Source of the DNA: Hyphomicrobiales bacterium
Lineage (GTDB): Bacteria; Pseudomonadota; Alphaproteobacteria; Rhizobiales; Rhizobiaceae
Length of the DNA: 38,367 nucleotides
Direction: 5' to 3'
Assembly: GCA_900467745.1 (NCBI GenBank)
Contig: UBQW01000048.1
Coordinates: 1-38,367 of the forward strand
Shown: piece after piece, positions 16,854 to 25,705 of the stretch
Layout of the letters: each line of letters opens with the position of its first letter
How positions within the stretch are numbered: position 1 is the stretch's first letter
Program-made: the position numbers and the translations under genes
Notes under the pieces: model-generated
Told to the model about the DNA's origin: nothing
Seen by the model: only the letters and a program-made list of their open reading frames with translations
Database searches by the model: none

Positions 16854-17684
16854 ATGTCGGTTTGTTTTAGGCCAGGTTACGAGCGGGCATTTGGTACTTA
16901 CCCGCTCAAAGGGGAAGATTTGAGCAGAGCATTCGCCGCTGCTTACGAGGTCGGCTATCGCGCATTCGACACAGCTCAGATGTATGGAAACGAAGCCGAT
17001 GTCGGCGCTGCGATCAGAAATGCGAACGTCCCCACCGACGACCTGCTCATTACGACTAAGGTTCATCCGGATAACTACGGAAAGGACCTTTTCATCAAAT
17101 CCGTCGAGGCGAGTCTGCAAGCGCTAGGCTTGTCGCGAGTGGATTTGCTCCTTCTGCATTGGCCGGACACGTCCGGCGACAATAGGAACGCCTTATCCCT
17201 CTTACGGGAGGCAAAACAAATGGGGCTCGCCGCCGAAATCGGGGTATCCAACTTCACCGCAGCTATGATGAAGGAGGCCCAGTCGTTTCTCGATGGGGAG
17301 GTTGCGATCAATCAAGTTGAATTCCACCCGCTCCTCGACCAGTCAATTCTTCTCGCGGCATCGTTAGAGTGCGGTGTTCCCCTAGCCTCATTCTGCTCGG
17401 TTGCCAGAGGTGAAATTTTCAAGCACCAAGAATTCGATGAGATCGGGCAGCGTTATGGGAAGACGCCCGCGCAGGTCGCGTTGCGTTGGATCCTTCAGAA
17501 AGGCGTGGCAATCAACACGATGTCCACCAAGGTAGATAACATGCGCGCCAACTTCGACATCATGGACTTCACCCTTTCAAGCGTGGACGTCGGGCGCATC
17601 GATAGCCTCAACCACACGAACTACAGGTGCGTTGACCGGACAAAAGTGCCTTGGGCACCCGAGTGGGACGGTCCGTCTGCGTAA
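16854..17684 (+). CDS. Aldo/keto reductase 2
   Basis: A 276-residue aldo/keto reductase of the 2,5-diketo-gluconate reductase-like branch. Tetrad: Asp39, Tyr44 (FDTAQMYG), Lys69 (TTKV) and His102 (LHWPD). The GVSNF motif and a C-terminal NMSTK-like cofactor segment (MSTKVDN) follow. It reduces carbonyls or oxidises alcohols with NADP(H); the substrate is unknown. ATG 16854 is preferred to ATG 16815 because AGGAGG stands about 8 nt before it and the N-terminus then has the normal family length. Single-gene unit divergent from the CoA-transferase operon. Confidence 0.9.
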   Translation: MSVCFRPGYERAFGTYPLKGEDLSRAFAAAYEVGYRAFDTAQMYGNEADVGAAIRNANVPTDDLLITTKVHPDNYGKDLFIKSVEASLQALGLSRVDLLLLHWPDTSGDNRNALSLLREAKQMGLAAEIGVSNFTAAMMKEAQSFLDGEVAINQVEFHPLLDQSILLAASLECGVPLASFCSVARGEIFKHQEFDEIGQRYGKTPAQVALRWILQKGVAINTMSTKVDNMRANFDIMDFTLSSVDVGRIDSLNHTNYRCVDRTKVPWAPEWDGPSA

Positions 17685-17736
17685 GCCGTCACGGACAAGC
17701 AAATGACGCTGCCACGACTCTCTGAGCTGGCTTTGA

Positions 17737-17956
17737 TCACCCAGTGCGGCCGCGGCGGAAATCGCGGCTGCCTCCAAACTTTTTTCGGCGGATATCATCG
17801 GCGAACCAGTCTCCATAGACGAGTTCGTTGAGCGCGCGGCCGAAGGGAGGCGTTCTACCAGCGGATCATCGAGGATGCCGCAGATAAGGCGGGATGGGCG
17901 ATGGGCTTGACGCGCGCCGTGTTGAGGCGGCATCGGCGCGTTGCGTCGGGCAGTTA
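17737..17956 (+). pseudogene. Possible frameshifted coding remnant
   Basis: The 327-base gap between aldo/keto reductase 2 and GMC 2 shows coding-like sequence in two successive rightward frames. One reads EIAAASKLFSADIIGEP and onward to ERAAEG; after a one-base shift the next gives FYQRIIEDAADKAG and ends at a TAA. I do not recognise the family. No clear start or ribosome site is seen. It may be a decayed C-terminal fragment left by an old rearrangement, or chance composition. Confidence 0.25.
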
Positions 17957-17982
17957 ACGGCTGCGTCCGGACGAATACGGAA

Positions 17983-18010
17983 ACGAGCGGGGCGTACCCC
18001 GCTCGTCTTT
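17983..18010. terminator. Bidirectional terminator between AKR2 and GMC2
   Basis: Perfect 10-bp stem ACGAGCGGGG (17983-17992) and CCCCGCTCGT (17997-18006) with loop CGTA. It is followed by CTTTCC rightward and by TTTCCG leftward. It lies just after the GMC-2 stop and separates two convergent units. Confidence 0.8.
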
Positions 18011-18011
18011 C

Positions 18012-19607
18012 CTAATGGTTGCCCCGAATAAAGTCGGACGCGCGCTCCGCGATCATGATCGTCGCGGCATTCGTGTTGGATCCTACCAGGGATGGCATTA
18101 CGGAGCTGTCGCAGATCCTTATTCCTTCCAGCCCGTGAATCCGAAGTTTCGGGTCGACAACAGCCATCGGATCTACCCCCATCTTGCACGTGCACGTGGG
18201 GTGGTAGGAGGTTCTCCCGAACCGTCTTGCATAGTCTTCCAACTCTGACTGCGTTTTCACGCTGGCATCAGGGAAGTGTAGTGTCTTCACGTACTTCTGG
18301 AGCGACGGCTGACGCATGATCTCGCAACTGATCTTGACGCCTTCAACTGCAATCCTGAGGTCATCGGGATCAGAGAGGAAGTTGGGATCCACGAGTGGGA
18401 GATCCCTAGGGTTCGAGGAGCGCAGGGTTACGCTTCCGCGTGACTTCGGTCTAAGTACATAGCTGTTCAACGTGACGCCGGACGTCCCTTTCGGCACAGA
18501 CGGAACCCCTGCTTCCGCCCCTGCTCCGGCCAGAAAATGGAATTGGAGATCAGGTCGAGTTTCCTTCTTGTCGCCGAACCAGAATGCGCCGCCCTCCACA
18601 ACATTCGAAGTGACCGGTCCGGAATTGAACAAGGCGTACTGCAGTCCCGCCCAGACCATCCAGCGAAAGTCGTTGTATTTGTCGAGGCTGTCGCGGTTTT
18701 TGATCTCGGCGACGATATCGACGCCAAAATGATCCGAGAGGTTCTGTCCGACCCCGCCGAGGTCGTGGACGACATCGATGCCGACAGACTGAAGATGATC
18801 GGCGGGCCCGACGCCGGATTGGAGCAGAAGCTTAGGGGAGCCGATGGCGCCGGCTGTGACAATGACTTCCGCGTCGGCTCTCGCAAGCACTGTGCGGCCA
18901 TCGACGACGTACTCTATGCCGACAGCTCTCTTTCCTTCAAAGACAATGCGTAAGACAAACGCACCGGTTACGAGCGTGAGGTTTTGACGGCCGAGTACAG
19001 GCTTGAGGTAGCCTACTGCAGCCGAGCACCGACGGTTGTTTCGGGTGGTGATCTGATAGATCCCCGCCCCTTCCTGACGCTCGCCGTTGAAGTCAGGATT
19101 ATACGGTATCCCGTATTCTTGGCAGCTTCGGGCGAACGCTTTGGTCATCACGTTCGGCTCAGGAATGTTCGACACGCCAAGCGGACCTTCGGTTCCATGA
19201 AGCGGGCCGGAGTAACTCGTATTTCCTTCTGCCCTCAGAAAGTATTTCTGCACCTGGGCGAAACTCCATCCCGCGGCGCCTTCCTGCTCCCAGCGATCGT
19301 AATCCGTGGGATGCCCGCGCGTGTAGACCTCCGCGTTGATGGACGAACCGCCGCCGAGCACTTTCGCCTGAGCATATGGAATAACCCGGTTCATGGCATG
19401 CTTCTGGGGAACGGTCTCCAGTCCCCACGTAAGCGGGCCGGTAGTCATCTTCGCGAAACCGACCGGCATATGTATGAGGGGGTTCTTGTCTCGGTCGCCG
19501 GCTTCAATCAGGCATACCCTGGTTGTGGGGTCCTCGGAAAGGCGGGCTGCAAGAACGCAACCCGCCGATCCGCCGCCGACGATGATGTAGTCGAAAGCCT
19601 CCGCCAT
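18012..19607 (-). CDS. GMC-family FAD-dependent oxidoreductase 2
   Basis: A 531-residue GMC oxidoreductase clearly paralogous to GMC 1. It has GGGSAGCVLAARL near the N-terminus, GGGSSINAEVYTRG, GAIGSPKLLLQSGVG, then YHPTCTCKMG with the catalytic His and NTNAAT with the partner Asn. The His-loop differs from the usual YHPVGTCKMG by T-C in place of V-G. It oxidises an alcohol to a carbonyl. ATG 19607 overlaps the aldehyde dehydrogenase stop by one base (TGATG), so the two are coupled. That pairing suggests alcohol to aldehyde to acid in sequence. Last gene of the long CUT2 operon. Confidence 0.92.
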   Translation of the reverse strand: MAEAFDYIIVGGGSAGCVLAARLSEDPTTRVCLIEAGDRDKNPLIHMPVGFAKMTTGPLTWGLETVPQKHAMNRVIPYAQAKVLGGGSSINAEVYTRGHPTDYDRWEQEGAAGWSFAQVQKYFLRAEGNTSYSGPLHGTEGPLGVSNIPEPNVMTKAFARSCQEYGIPYNPDFNGERQEGAGIYQITTRNNRRCSAAVGYLKPVLGRQNLTLVTGAFVLRIVFEGKRAVGIEYVVDGRTVLARADAEVIVTAGAIGSPKLLLQSGVGPADHLQSVGIDVVHDLGGVGQNLSDHFGVDIVAEIKNRDSLDKYNDFRWMVWAGLQYALFNSGPVTSNVVEGGAFWFGDKKETRPDLQFHFLAGAGAEAGVPSVPKGTSGVTLNSYVLRPKSRGSVTLRSSNPRDLPLVDPNFLSDPDDLRIAVEGVKISCEIMRQPSLQKYVKTLHFPDASVKTQSELEDYARRFGRTSYHPTCTCKMGVDPMAVVDPKLRIHGLEGIRICDSSVMPSLVGSNTNAATIMIAERASDFIRGNH

Positions 19608-21103
19608 CACACGATCCAAGGCTGGCGCTTGGCAAGGTCTACGTGCACCGACTTGATCTGGGTGTACTCTTCGACACCATAGATCCCGGCCTCACGCCCC
19701 CAACCCGACTGTTTGAAGCCGCCGAGGGGCATTTCCGGTCCGCCGGCCATGATAGTGTTCACCCAGAAGCGGCCTGCGCGCACCCGGCGCGTCACTGAGA
19801 GCGCCTTGCTGACGTCGGAAGTCCAGAGGCTGGCAGCGAGACCATAGACAGTATCGTTGGCAATCTGTATCGCCTGCTCGACCGTTTCGAAGGTGAAGCT
19901 GGATAAGACCGGTCCGAAAATCTCGTCGGTAGCGATCGCCATATCGCGGGTGACGCCCGTAAACAGCGTCGGCTGAATGTATTGGCCACCGCCGTGGTCG
20001 ATCGCCTCGCCGCCGACGAGCACCTTTGCGCCTGCCGACTTGCCCTTCTCGATGTACTCCAGGATCGTCTTGTTCTGTGCTTCGGTCGTGATCGCCCCGA
20101 CCTGGGTTTTTGGATCAAGAGGATCGCCGACGACGATCCTCTTCATCTTCGAAGCGAGAAGTTCTTCGAATTCGCGTGCGACCTTGGCTTCGACGATAAG
20201 ACGGCTGGAGGAGACGCAGCACTGTCCAGTGTTGAAGGAAATCCCGAATGCGGCAGCGTCTGCTGCGGATTCAAGGTCTGCATCAGCGAACACGATGATC
20301 GGGTTCTTGCCGCCGAGTTCAAGGCCGAGTTTCTTGAAATTCGAGTCCGCAGCCGCATGGACGCATGCGCGTCCGACGGCGGTCGAGCCGGTGAAAGACA
20401 CCATGTCGATATCCTGGTGTTCGGTCATCGCCTGACCGATCGTACGGCCGGAACCTGTGACTACGTTGTAGGCACCGCGGGGAAGGCCGGCCTCGTCCAG
20501 AATTTCGGCCAAGAGCAGCGTGGTGACACTGGTGACCTCGGACGGCTTGACCACGAGTGTGCAGCCTGATGCCAGGATGAATGGAACGCGTTCGCAAAGG
20601 ATCAGGAAGGGGAAATTCCAAGGCGTGATCAGTCCGACGACGCCGATCGGCTCCCTGAGCACCATCCCGAAGAGATCTTTTCCCAGATTGTTGAAGCTAT
20701 CGCCGTGCAAAGCGCGGGCGGCACCTGCACCGGTCTCGAAGCAGGCAATGCAGTGGTCGATTTCGCCCAGCGCTTGAGAAATTGGCTTGCCGTTTTCGAG
20801 CGTTTCCCAGTAGGCGATCTCTTCCCGGCGACGCCGCATGATCTCCGCGGCGCGGAGAAGCACGCCTGCCCGCTCAGCACCGGAGATGTCAGCCCAGGAC
20901 CCGTTCTCAAAGGCTCGGCGTGCTGCTGCGACGGCAGCGTTCAGGTCGTCGATCGTGCACCGAACGGTACGGGAGACGGCGACCGCATGACCTGGTGACG
21001 TGCGCTCAAACCTGTCGTCGCGGGATTTCCATTCCCCGTCGACGAAATAGCCGAAGTCCTTAGGCTTAGCGGGAAGGCGGTTGTTCTGTACGAGCTGATC
21101 CAT
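19607..21103 (-). CDS. NAD(P)-dependent aldehyde dehydrogenase
   Basis: A 498-residue aldehyde dehydrogenase. Visible elements are the TPWNFP cofactor motif near 160-165, Lys186 in VVKPSE, FTGST at 237-241, general base Glu262 (LELGGKNP) and catalytic Cys296 in NTGQCC. EIFGPVLS and PLGGFKQSG lie in the C-terminal half. It irreversibly oxidises an aldehyde to an acid, which could then be activated by the CoA-transferase. ATG 21103 is chosen over 21121 because GGAGGA precedes it by 4 to 5 nt. It is translated just before GMC 2 and lies after an intercistronic hairpin. Confidence 0.94.
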   Translation of the reverse strand: MDQLVQNNRLPAKPKDFGYFVDGEWKSRDDRFERTSPGHAVAVSRTVRCTIDDLNAAVAAARRAFENGSWADISGAERAGVLLRAAEIMRRRREEIAYWETLENGKPISQALGEIDHCIACFETGAGAARALHGDSFNNLGKDLFGMVLREPIGVVGLITPWNFPFLILCERVPFILASGCTLVVKPSEVTSVTTLLLAEILDEAGLPRGAYNVVTGSGRTIGQAMTEHQDIDMVSFTGSTAVGRACVHAAADSNFKKLGLELGGKNPIIVFADADLESAADAAAFGISFNTGQCCVSSSRLIVEAKVAREFEELLASKMKRIVVGDPLDPKTQVGAITTEAQNKTILEYIEKGKSAGAKVLVGGEAIDHGGGQYIQPTLFTGVTRDMAIATDEIFGPVLSSFTFETVEQAIQIANDTVYGLAASLWTSDVSKALSVTRRVRAGRFWVNTIMAGGPEMPLGGFKQSGWGREAGIYGVEEYTQIKSVHVDLAKRQPWIV

Positions 21104-21130
21104 TTGATCCTCCATCTTCAAGTTTCAGCG

Positions 21131-21154
21131 CGCCAACGCCCGCAGGCGTTGGCG
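21131..21154. other. Intercistronic perfect hairpin
   Basis: 10-bp perfect stem CGCCAACGCC (21131-21140) and GGCGTTGGCG (21145-21154) with loop CGCA, between the alcohol dehydrogenase stop and the aldehyde dehydrogenase start. No T-run follows on the transcribed strand. It is more likely an attenuation or mRNA-stability element within the operon than a full terminator. Confidence 0.6.
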
Positions 21155-21162
21155 AAGCGGTC

Positions 21163-22203
21163 TCACGACACGCGAAGTTGTGTCTTCAGGTCGTTCGGCC
21201 TGTTTGGAAGGCTGTCGAACGCGTACTGGATCTCTGAAAGTGGATAGACGGCGCCGGTGAAGGGCGTGACGTCGAACCGATCATGTACGAGCAGTTTCAA
21301 AGCCTGACGCATGTCCTCGCCCATCGCCGCGACCGATCCTTTGACGCTATTCTCCTGCAACACGGTCTGCAGGATAGGCATCGCCACCTCGTCCTTCGGC
21401 CCTGTTATGCCGAAGAACGCGACATGGCCTCCTTTGCGAATGAGTTCGAAGGCCGTCGCATAAAGTTTTGCGAGACCGACTCCCTCGATCACAAAGTCGG
21501 CGCCGATTCCGTTAGTGGCCTGTGTCACGACCTCCTTGAGCTTGGCGGGGTCGCTCACCGCGACGTCTGCGCCAGCTTTGAGCGCTGCTTCGCAACGCGC
21601 CTCCGAAAGATCAAAGACGATGATGGGCGCCGCGCCGACCAGTCGCATCATCTGAACGTGAAGGTTGCCGATCGGACCTGCTCCTAGAACGACGACAGAA
21701 TCCCCGAGGCCCACCCGAGCCTTCTTCGCAGCTCTCACCACGCAGCCCACCGGCTCGGTCAAGGCAAGGACTTCCGCGGCGACGTGCTCGGGCGCGGGTA
21801 TCACCAGACGAGACGGCACGGCGACGAACTCCGCGAAGGCGCCATCTCTACCGATGCCGATCTGCGTGACTTCGGAGCAATTCAGTATCTCGTTACGGAG
21901 GCACCAGAAGCATGTGCCGCAACCAATGTTGATGTCCGCGACCACTGTCGTACCGACCGCCACGTTGGTCACACCCTCGCCGACCTCCGCCACAACACCG
22001 CAGAACTCGTGTCCTGGGATGATCGGAAGAGCGTCCGCCGCATAGCGACCGTGGAACATATGGATGTCCGTTCCACAGATCCCGACCTGCGTGACCCGGA
22101 TGAGGACATCGTCGCGGCCGAGCTGTGGTACGGGAACGTCGCGATATTCAAACTTACCTGGTGCGACGAGTACGGCGGCCTTCATTGTCTGGGGAGTACT
22201 CAT
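21163..22203 (-). CDS. Zinc-dependent alcohol dehydrogenase (polyol/threonine DH-like)
   Basis: A 346-residue medium-chain zinc dehydrogenase. Catalytic zinc ligands: Cys43 (GICGTD), His65 and Glu66 (PGHE). The structural zinc loop has Cys95, Cys98, Cys101 and Cys109. The Rossmann motif GAGPIGNLH follows near 175. Relatives include sorbitol, threonine and galactitol-phosphate dehydrogenases, so a secondary alcohol of a polyol is a likely substrate. ATG 22203 directly abuts the TAA of the permease gene. The intact zinc sites contrast with the zinc-free MDR at 4103-5101. Confidence 0.93.
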   Translation of the reverse strand: MSTPQTMKAAVLVAPGKFEYRDVPVPQLGRDDVLIRVTQVGICGTDIHMFHGRYAADALPIIPGHEFCGVVAEVGEGVTNVAVGTTVVADINIGCGTCFWCLRNEILNCSEVTQIGIGRDGAFAEFVAVPSRLVIPAPEHVAAEVLALTEPVGCVVRAAKKARVGLGDSVVVLGAGPIGNLHVQMMRLVGAAPIIVFDLSEARCEAALKAGADVAVSDPAKLKEVVTQATNGIGADFVIEGVGLAKLYATAFELIRKGGHVAFFGITGPKDEVAMPILQTVLQENSVKGSVAAMGEDMRQALKLLVHDRFDVTPFTGAVYPLSEIQYAFDSLPNRPNDLKTQLRVS

Positions 22204-23145
22204 TTACTTCACCGTCTTGAGTTTAGAGCGATCGATGGTGAGCGCGATGGCTAGGATCAGAACGAGCCCGAACACCATCTGCTGCTGGGTCGCTTCAATG
22301 CCGAAGTAGAGCATAGACGAACGGATGACAGCGACGATCATCGCTCCGATAGCCGTATTAAGAACGCCGCCCACGCCCCCCGTCAACGGCGTGCCGCCAA
22401 CCAGAACTGCAACGATGGCTGGAAGAAGAAACCCGTTCGCAATCGTCGGAGCGCCGCCAGAAAGCTTTACGGCGAACAGGAGACCCGCGATCGCAGCAAG
22501 GGCCCCGGAAATGGCGAAAGCGAGGATCTTGTAGAACCCGACGTCCACGCCAGATGCTGCTGCTGCAGGCTCGCCGGCGCCGATGGCCTTGAACACGCGA
22601 CCAAGTCGCGTGCGACGTTCAATGAAAAGACAGATTAGCAGAAGACACGCAGCCAGGATCAACTCGTTGGGTACGATGCCCACATGGCCGATCATCCAAC
22701 CGAACGTTTCATCACGTTGCGCTGCGTCCATGTTCAACGCGCGTTGACCGGAAAGCCATTGAGCCACCGAAAACGCCAGTCCGCCGACCGCCAGTGTCGA
22801 AATGAACGATGGCACGTATAGCTTCGTCGTCGCATATCCCGACAACATTCCGAGCAGGAAACCGGCGGCGATGCAGACGACAGCGACCCAGGCTCCCATG
22901 CTCGCCAGGTAGACCGACGCAATGACTGTGACCATGTTGGCCATGGATTGAGCCGAGAGGTCGATGCCACCGATGTAGACGGCGAACGTCAGTCCGAGCG
23001 CCATGATGAAGAGTGGAACGATGTCACCCGCGAGTTCTAGCAGGTTTGTCGGGCGCAGGAAGTCTGGGTTCGGGATCCCTACGATCGCGAGCAGCGCCAG
23101 GAGGGTGATCCAAGGGAGATGTGGCTTTAGCTTGTGAATGTCCAT
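22204..23145 (-). CDS. CUT2 (ribose-type) ABC transporter permease 2
   Basis: A 313-residue RbsC-family membrane protein (BPD_transp_2) with about eight to ten hydrophobic segments, including an AVYIGGIDLSAQSM segment and a glycine-rich VAVLVGGTPLTGG region typical of the family. With the other permease it forms the channel; two different RbsC-type subunits suggest a heterodimeric pore. Seven bases separate it from the ATPase gene upstream. Substrate unknown. Confidence 0.94.
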   Translation of the reverse strand: MDIHKLKPHLPWITLLALLAIVGIPNPDFLRPTNLLELAGDIVPLFIMALGLTFAVYIGGIDLSAQSMANMVTVIASVYLASMGAWVAVVCIAAGFLLGMLSGYATTKLYVPSFISTLAVGGLAFSVAQWLSGQRALNMDAAQRDETFGWMIGHVGIVPNELILAACLLLICLFIERRTRLGRVFKAIGAGEPAAAASGVDVGFYKILAFAISGALAAIAGLLFAVKLSGGAPTIANGFLLPAIVAVLVGGTPLTGGVGGVLNTAIGAMIVAVIRSSMLYFGIEATQQQMVFGLVLILAIALTIDRSKLKTVK

Positions 23146-23152
23146 GGTACCC

Positions 23153-24658
23153 TCAAATCATGTAGTGCAGGAGATCGAACAGGGACGGCTTTGCGCCGGG
23201 CGTGTAGTCGAATGACTTCGTCACCTTACCGTCCTTGATGACGACGATGGTGTGGGCCAGGCCGATAGCTTCTTCCAGCGTATCGGCCACGAGCACGATC
23301 CCGACGCCCGTTGCCGACATGTCGCGGATCATCTCGTAGACATCTTCTTTCGCACCGATGTCCAACCCGCGAGTTGGATGATCGAGTAGCATGATGTCGG
23401 AGCCACCGGAGCGCCACTTGGCCAGAACAACCTTTTGCTGGTTGCCGCCCGACAGATTTCCACAATCGGCATATTCCGAATGGGCCTTGATCGAAAGCTT
23501 GCGGATCCAATCTCGGGCCAATGATCGTTCTTCGCCGACGCGCATGACGCCGCCGTTCGACCTTCGACCGAGTTGAGAAAGCGTCATGTTCTCGTACACG
23601 TTCATGCCCGCGACGATGCCCTCGACCTTGCGCTCTCGAGGAACATATCCAAGGCCCATGGCTACGGCCTTCATCGCGTTGAAGCGCGACGGCGCCTTCC
23701 CCTTGATCCGGATTTTCCCCTTGATGGGCGAGATCATGCCGTAGATGGCCCTCATGATGCCCTCGCGGCCGGATCCCTCCGCGCCGACGAGGCAGACGAC
23801 TTCGCCTGCATGAACCTTCAACGACACGTCGCGAACCTTGCCGGGCAGCGATACGTCGTCTAGCTCCACAAGGACGTTTGCAGCGTCGTATGGCTTCTGC
23901 TTGGTCTCGCGGTAGTACTCGCGGTCGATGTTTCGGCCCACCATCTTACGCTGAATGGTCTCGACATCGGCGTCGCCGCTCGCGACGACATCCACCACCT
24001 GGCCATCCTTCATCACGTAGACCCGATTGCTCAGCTCCATGACTTCGTCCATTCGGTGCGAGACGAAAATGAACGAAGCACGCGTTGTGAGCTCGCGCAC
24101 CAGCTTGAAGAGCAGCTTGACCTCATCCTGGCTCAGAACCGAAGTTGGCTCGTCGAGGAGGATGATAAGATCTCCCTTTACACGCTCCTCGAGGGTCAGG
24201 ACCTTTGCGAGCTCGACCAATTGGCGCTGGGCGAAGGAAAGCTTCGACGTCGTCATCGCGGGATCGATATCAAGCTTCACTTTCGCTAGCTGGAAACGCG
24301 CCGCTTTCGCCATCGCGCGCCAGTTGACGACACCTGCCTTTGTGAACTGCGCCTCGTAGCCGAGGAATATGTTCTCCATCACCGTAAGATTGGTGATCAG
24401 GGATTGCTCCTGGAACACCATGCCAATGCCATGCTCCATCGCTTGACGTGGATTGGCGAAGCGCACCGACTTGCCGTTGATCGTCACCTGTCCGGAGTCC
24501 GGCTGGTATGCACCGTAGATGACTTTCATCAGGCTCGATTTGCCTGCACCGTTCTCCCCGACAAGGCCGACGATCTCACCTCGGCCGATCTCGAAATTGA
24601 CCGACTTGAGCGCATGCACGCCGGGAAATCGCTTGTCGACTGCTTTCAACTGGAACAT
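23153..24658 (-). CDS. CUT2 (ribose-type) ABC transporter ATP-binding protein
   Basis: A 501-residue RbsA-type protein with two fused ATPase domains. The first has Walker A GENGAGKS at 33-40, a variant signature LSFAQRQLVE and Walker B IILLDEP. The second has the degenerate P-loop GAEGSGREG normal for the family, signature LSGGNQQKV and LLDHPTRGLD. ATG 24658 gives normal length; the open frame continues to 25093, but that part is Arg-rich shadow of the permease gene. It lies 8 nt after permease 1. Confidence 0.95.
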   Translation of the reverse strand: MFQLKAVDKRFPGVHALKSVNFEIGRGEIVGLVGENGAGKSSLMKVIYGAYQPDSGQVTINGKSVRFANPRQAMEHGIGMVFQEQSLITNLTVMENIFLGYEAQFTKAGVVNWRAMAKAARFQLAKVKLDIDPAMTTSKLSFAQRQLVELAKVLTLEERVKGDLIILLDEPTSVLSQDEVKLLFKLVRELTTRASFIFVSHRMDEVMELSNRVYVMKDGQVVDVVASGDADVETIQRKMVGRNIDREYYRETKQKPYDAANVLVELDDVSLPGKVRDVSLKVHAGEVVCLVGAEGSGREGIMRAIYGMISPIKGKIRIKGKAPSRFNAMKAVAMGLGYVPRERKVEGIVAGMNVYENMTLSQLGRRSNGGVMRVGEERSLARDWIRKLSIKAHSEYADCGNLSGGNQQKVVLAKWRSGGSDIMLLDHPTRGLDIGAKEDVYEMIRDMSATGVGIVLVADTLEEAIGLAHTIVVIKDGKVTKSFDYTPGAKPSLFDLLHYMI

Positions 24659-24666
24659 CGCGGGCC

Positions 24667-25629
24667 TCACTTTACGAACGAGATCGAGAAACGGTCGGTC
24701 GACAAGACCACCGACAAGATGACCAGCGCGCCGAGAACACCCTGCTGCATAAAGTCCGGAAGACCGATAACGATCATTCCGTTGTTGATGACGCCCACGA
24801 TCAGAACGCCGACGAGAGCGTTCCAGACGCCGCCGATGCCGCCCCACAAGGCCACCCCGCCCACGACGACAGACGTAATGGACACGAACATGAAGTTGGC
24901 GCCTGTGATGGACTCGGCCTGACCGATCCGTCCGACGACCAGCATGGCGGCAAGCGCATAGAAGATGCCGGCGAGGCCGAACCCGAGAACGCGGACGCGG
25001 GCGACGTTCACACCAGAGGCATGTGCAAGATCCTCGCCTCCCCCGACGGCATAGAAGTTTCGTCCGAGGATCGTGTAGCGCTGGATAAACCACGCGGCGA
25101 GAAGACCGGCGACGGCCACATATATCATCAAAGGAAAACCGAGGAAGCGAACCGTGAGGAGACCGCGAAAGATCGGGTCAGAAACCTTCACGATATCGCC
25201 GCCAGTCAAAAGGATTCCGGCGCCGGTCCCGATGAAGCCCATGGCGAGGCTTGCCATGAATGACGGTATTCGAAGTTTGACGTGCACCAGGCCATTGATG
25301 ACGCCGATCACGGCGCCGATGACCAGCGTCGCAGGGATCGCGAGCCAGCCAAATCCAGCCAGAGACCCGCCAAGCGCGATGAAAATGTAAGCGAACAGAA
25401 CGGCCGTAAGGGTGACCGCGCCCTCCATGGACAAGTCGATCGAACCCATCACGATAATGAACGTAACACCGATGGCCACCATGAGCGCGGGCGCCGAGGC
25501 TACGGCAATTCTGGAGAAGTTGCGGACCGAGAAAAAGGTCGGGTTGATTGCGGTGAAAAGGATCACCAATGCGACGAGCACCAGGAAAGGTGCCCATTTG
25601 ATAAGATTCTCGCGCGATACCGACATCAT
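24667..25629 (-). CDS. CUT2 (ribose-type) ABC transporter permease 1
   Basis: A 320-residue RbsC-family permease with about eight to ten hydrophobic segments, a VMGSIDLSMEG segment and a VVVGGVALWGG region. It parallels the second permease after the ATPase gene. It lies 76 nt after the binding-protein gene in the same leftward operon. Confidence 0.94.
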   Translation of the reverse strand: MMSVSRENLIKWAPFLVLVALVILFTAINPTFFSVRNFSRIAVASAPALMVAIGVTFIIVMGSIDLSMEGAVTLTAVLFAYIFIALGGSLAGFGWLAIPATLVIGAVIGVINGLVHVKLRIPSFMASLAMGFIGTGAGILLTGGDIVKVSDPIFRGLLTVRFLGFPLMIYVAVAGLLAAWFIQRYTILGRNFYAVGGGEDLAHASGVNVARVRVLGFGLAGIFYALAAMLVVGRIGQAESITGANFMFVSITSVVVGGVALWGGIGGVWNALVGVLIVGVINNGMIVIGLPDFMQQGVLGALVILSVVLSTDRFSISFVK

Positions 25630-25705
25630 TCGGCCGCTCCTCCCACATGTGTCTGCGAATTAATCGGCGGCACGCCCGCTCCAGGAGCGCGCCGCCCTCC
25701 TCACT

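Noticed and set aside
10265..19607. GMC proteins as choline dehydrogenase with a glycine-betaine pathway
   Set aside because: No BetC or BetI partner is seen, the aldehyde dehydrogenase context includes sugar importers and CoA enzymes, and GMC families are often mislabelled as BetA.
23153..25093. Full 646-codon reading of the ribose-type ATPase
   Set aside because: The first 145 codons are Arg-rich and overlap the permease gene; ATG 24658 gives normal length.
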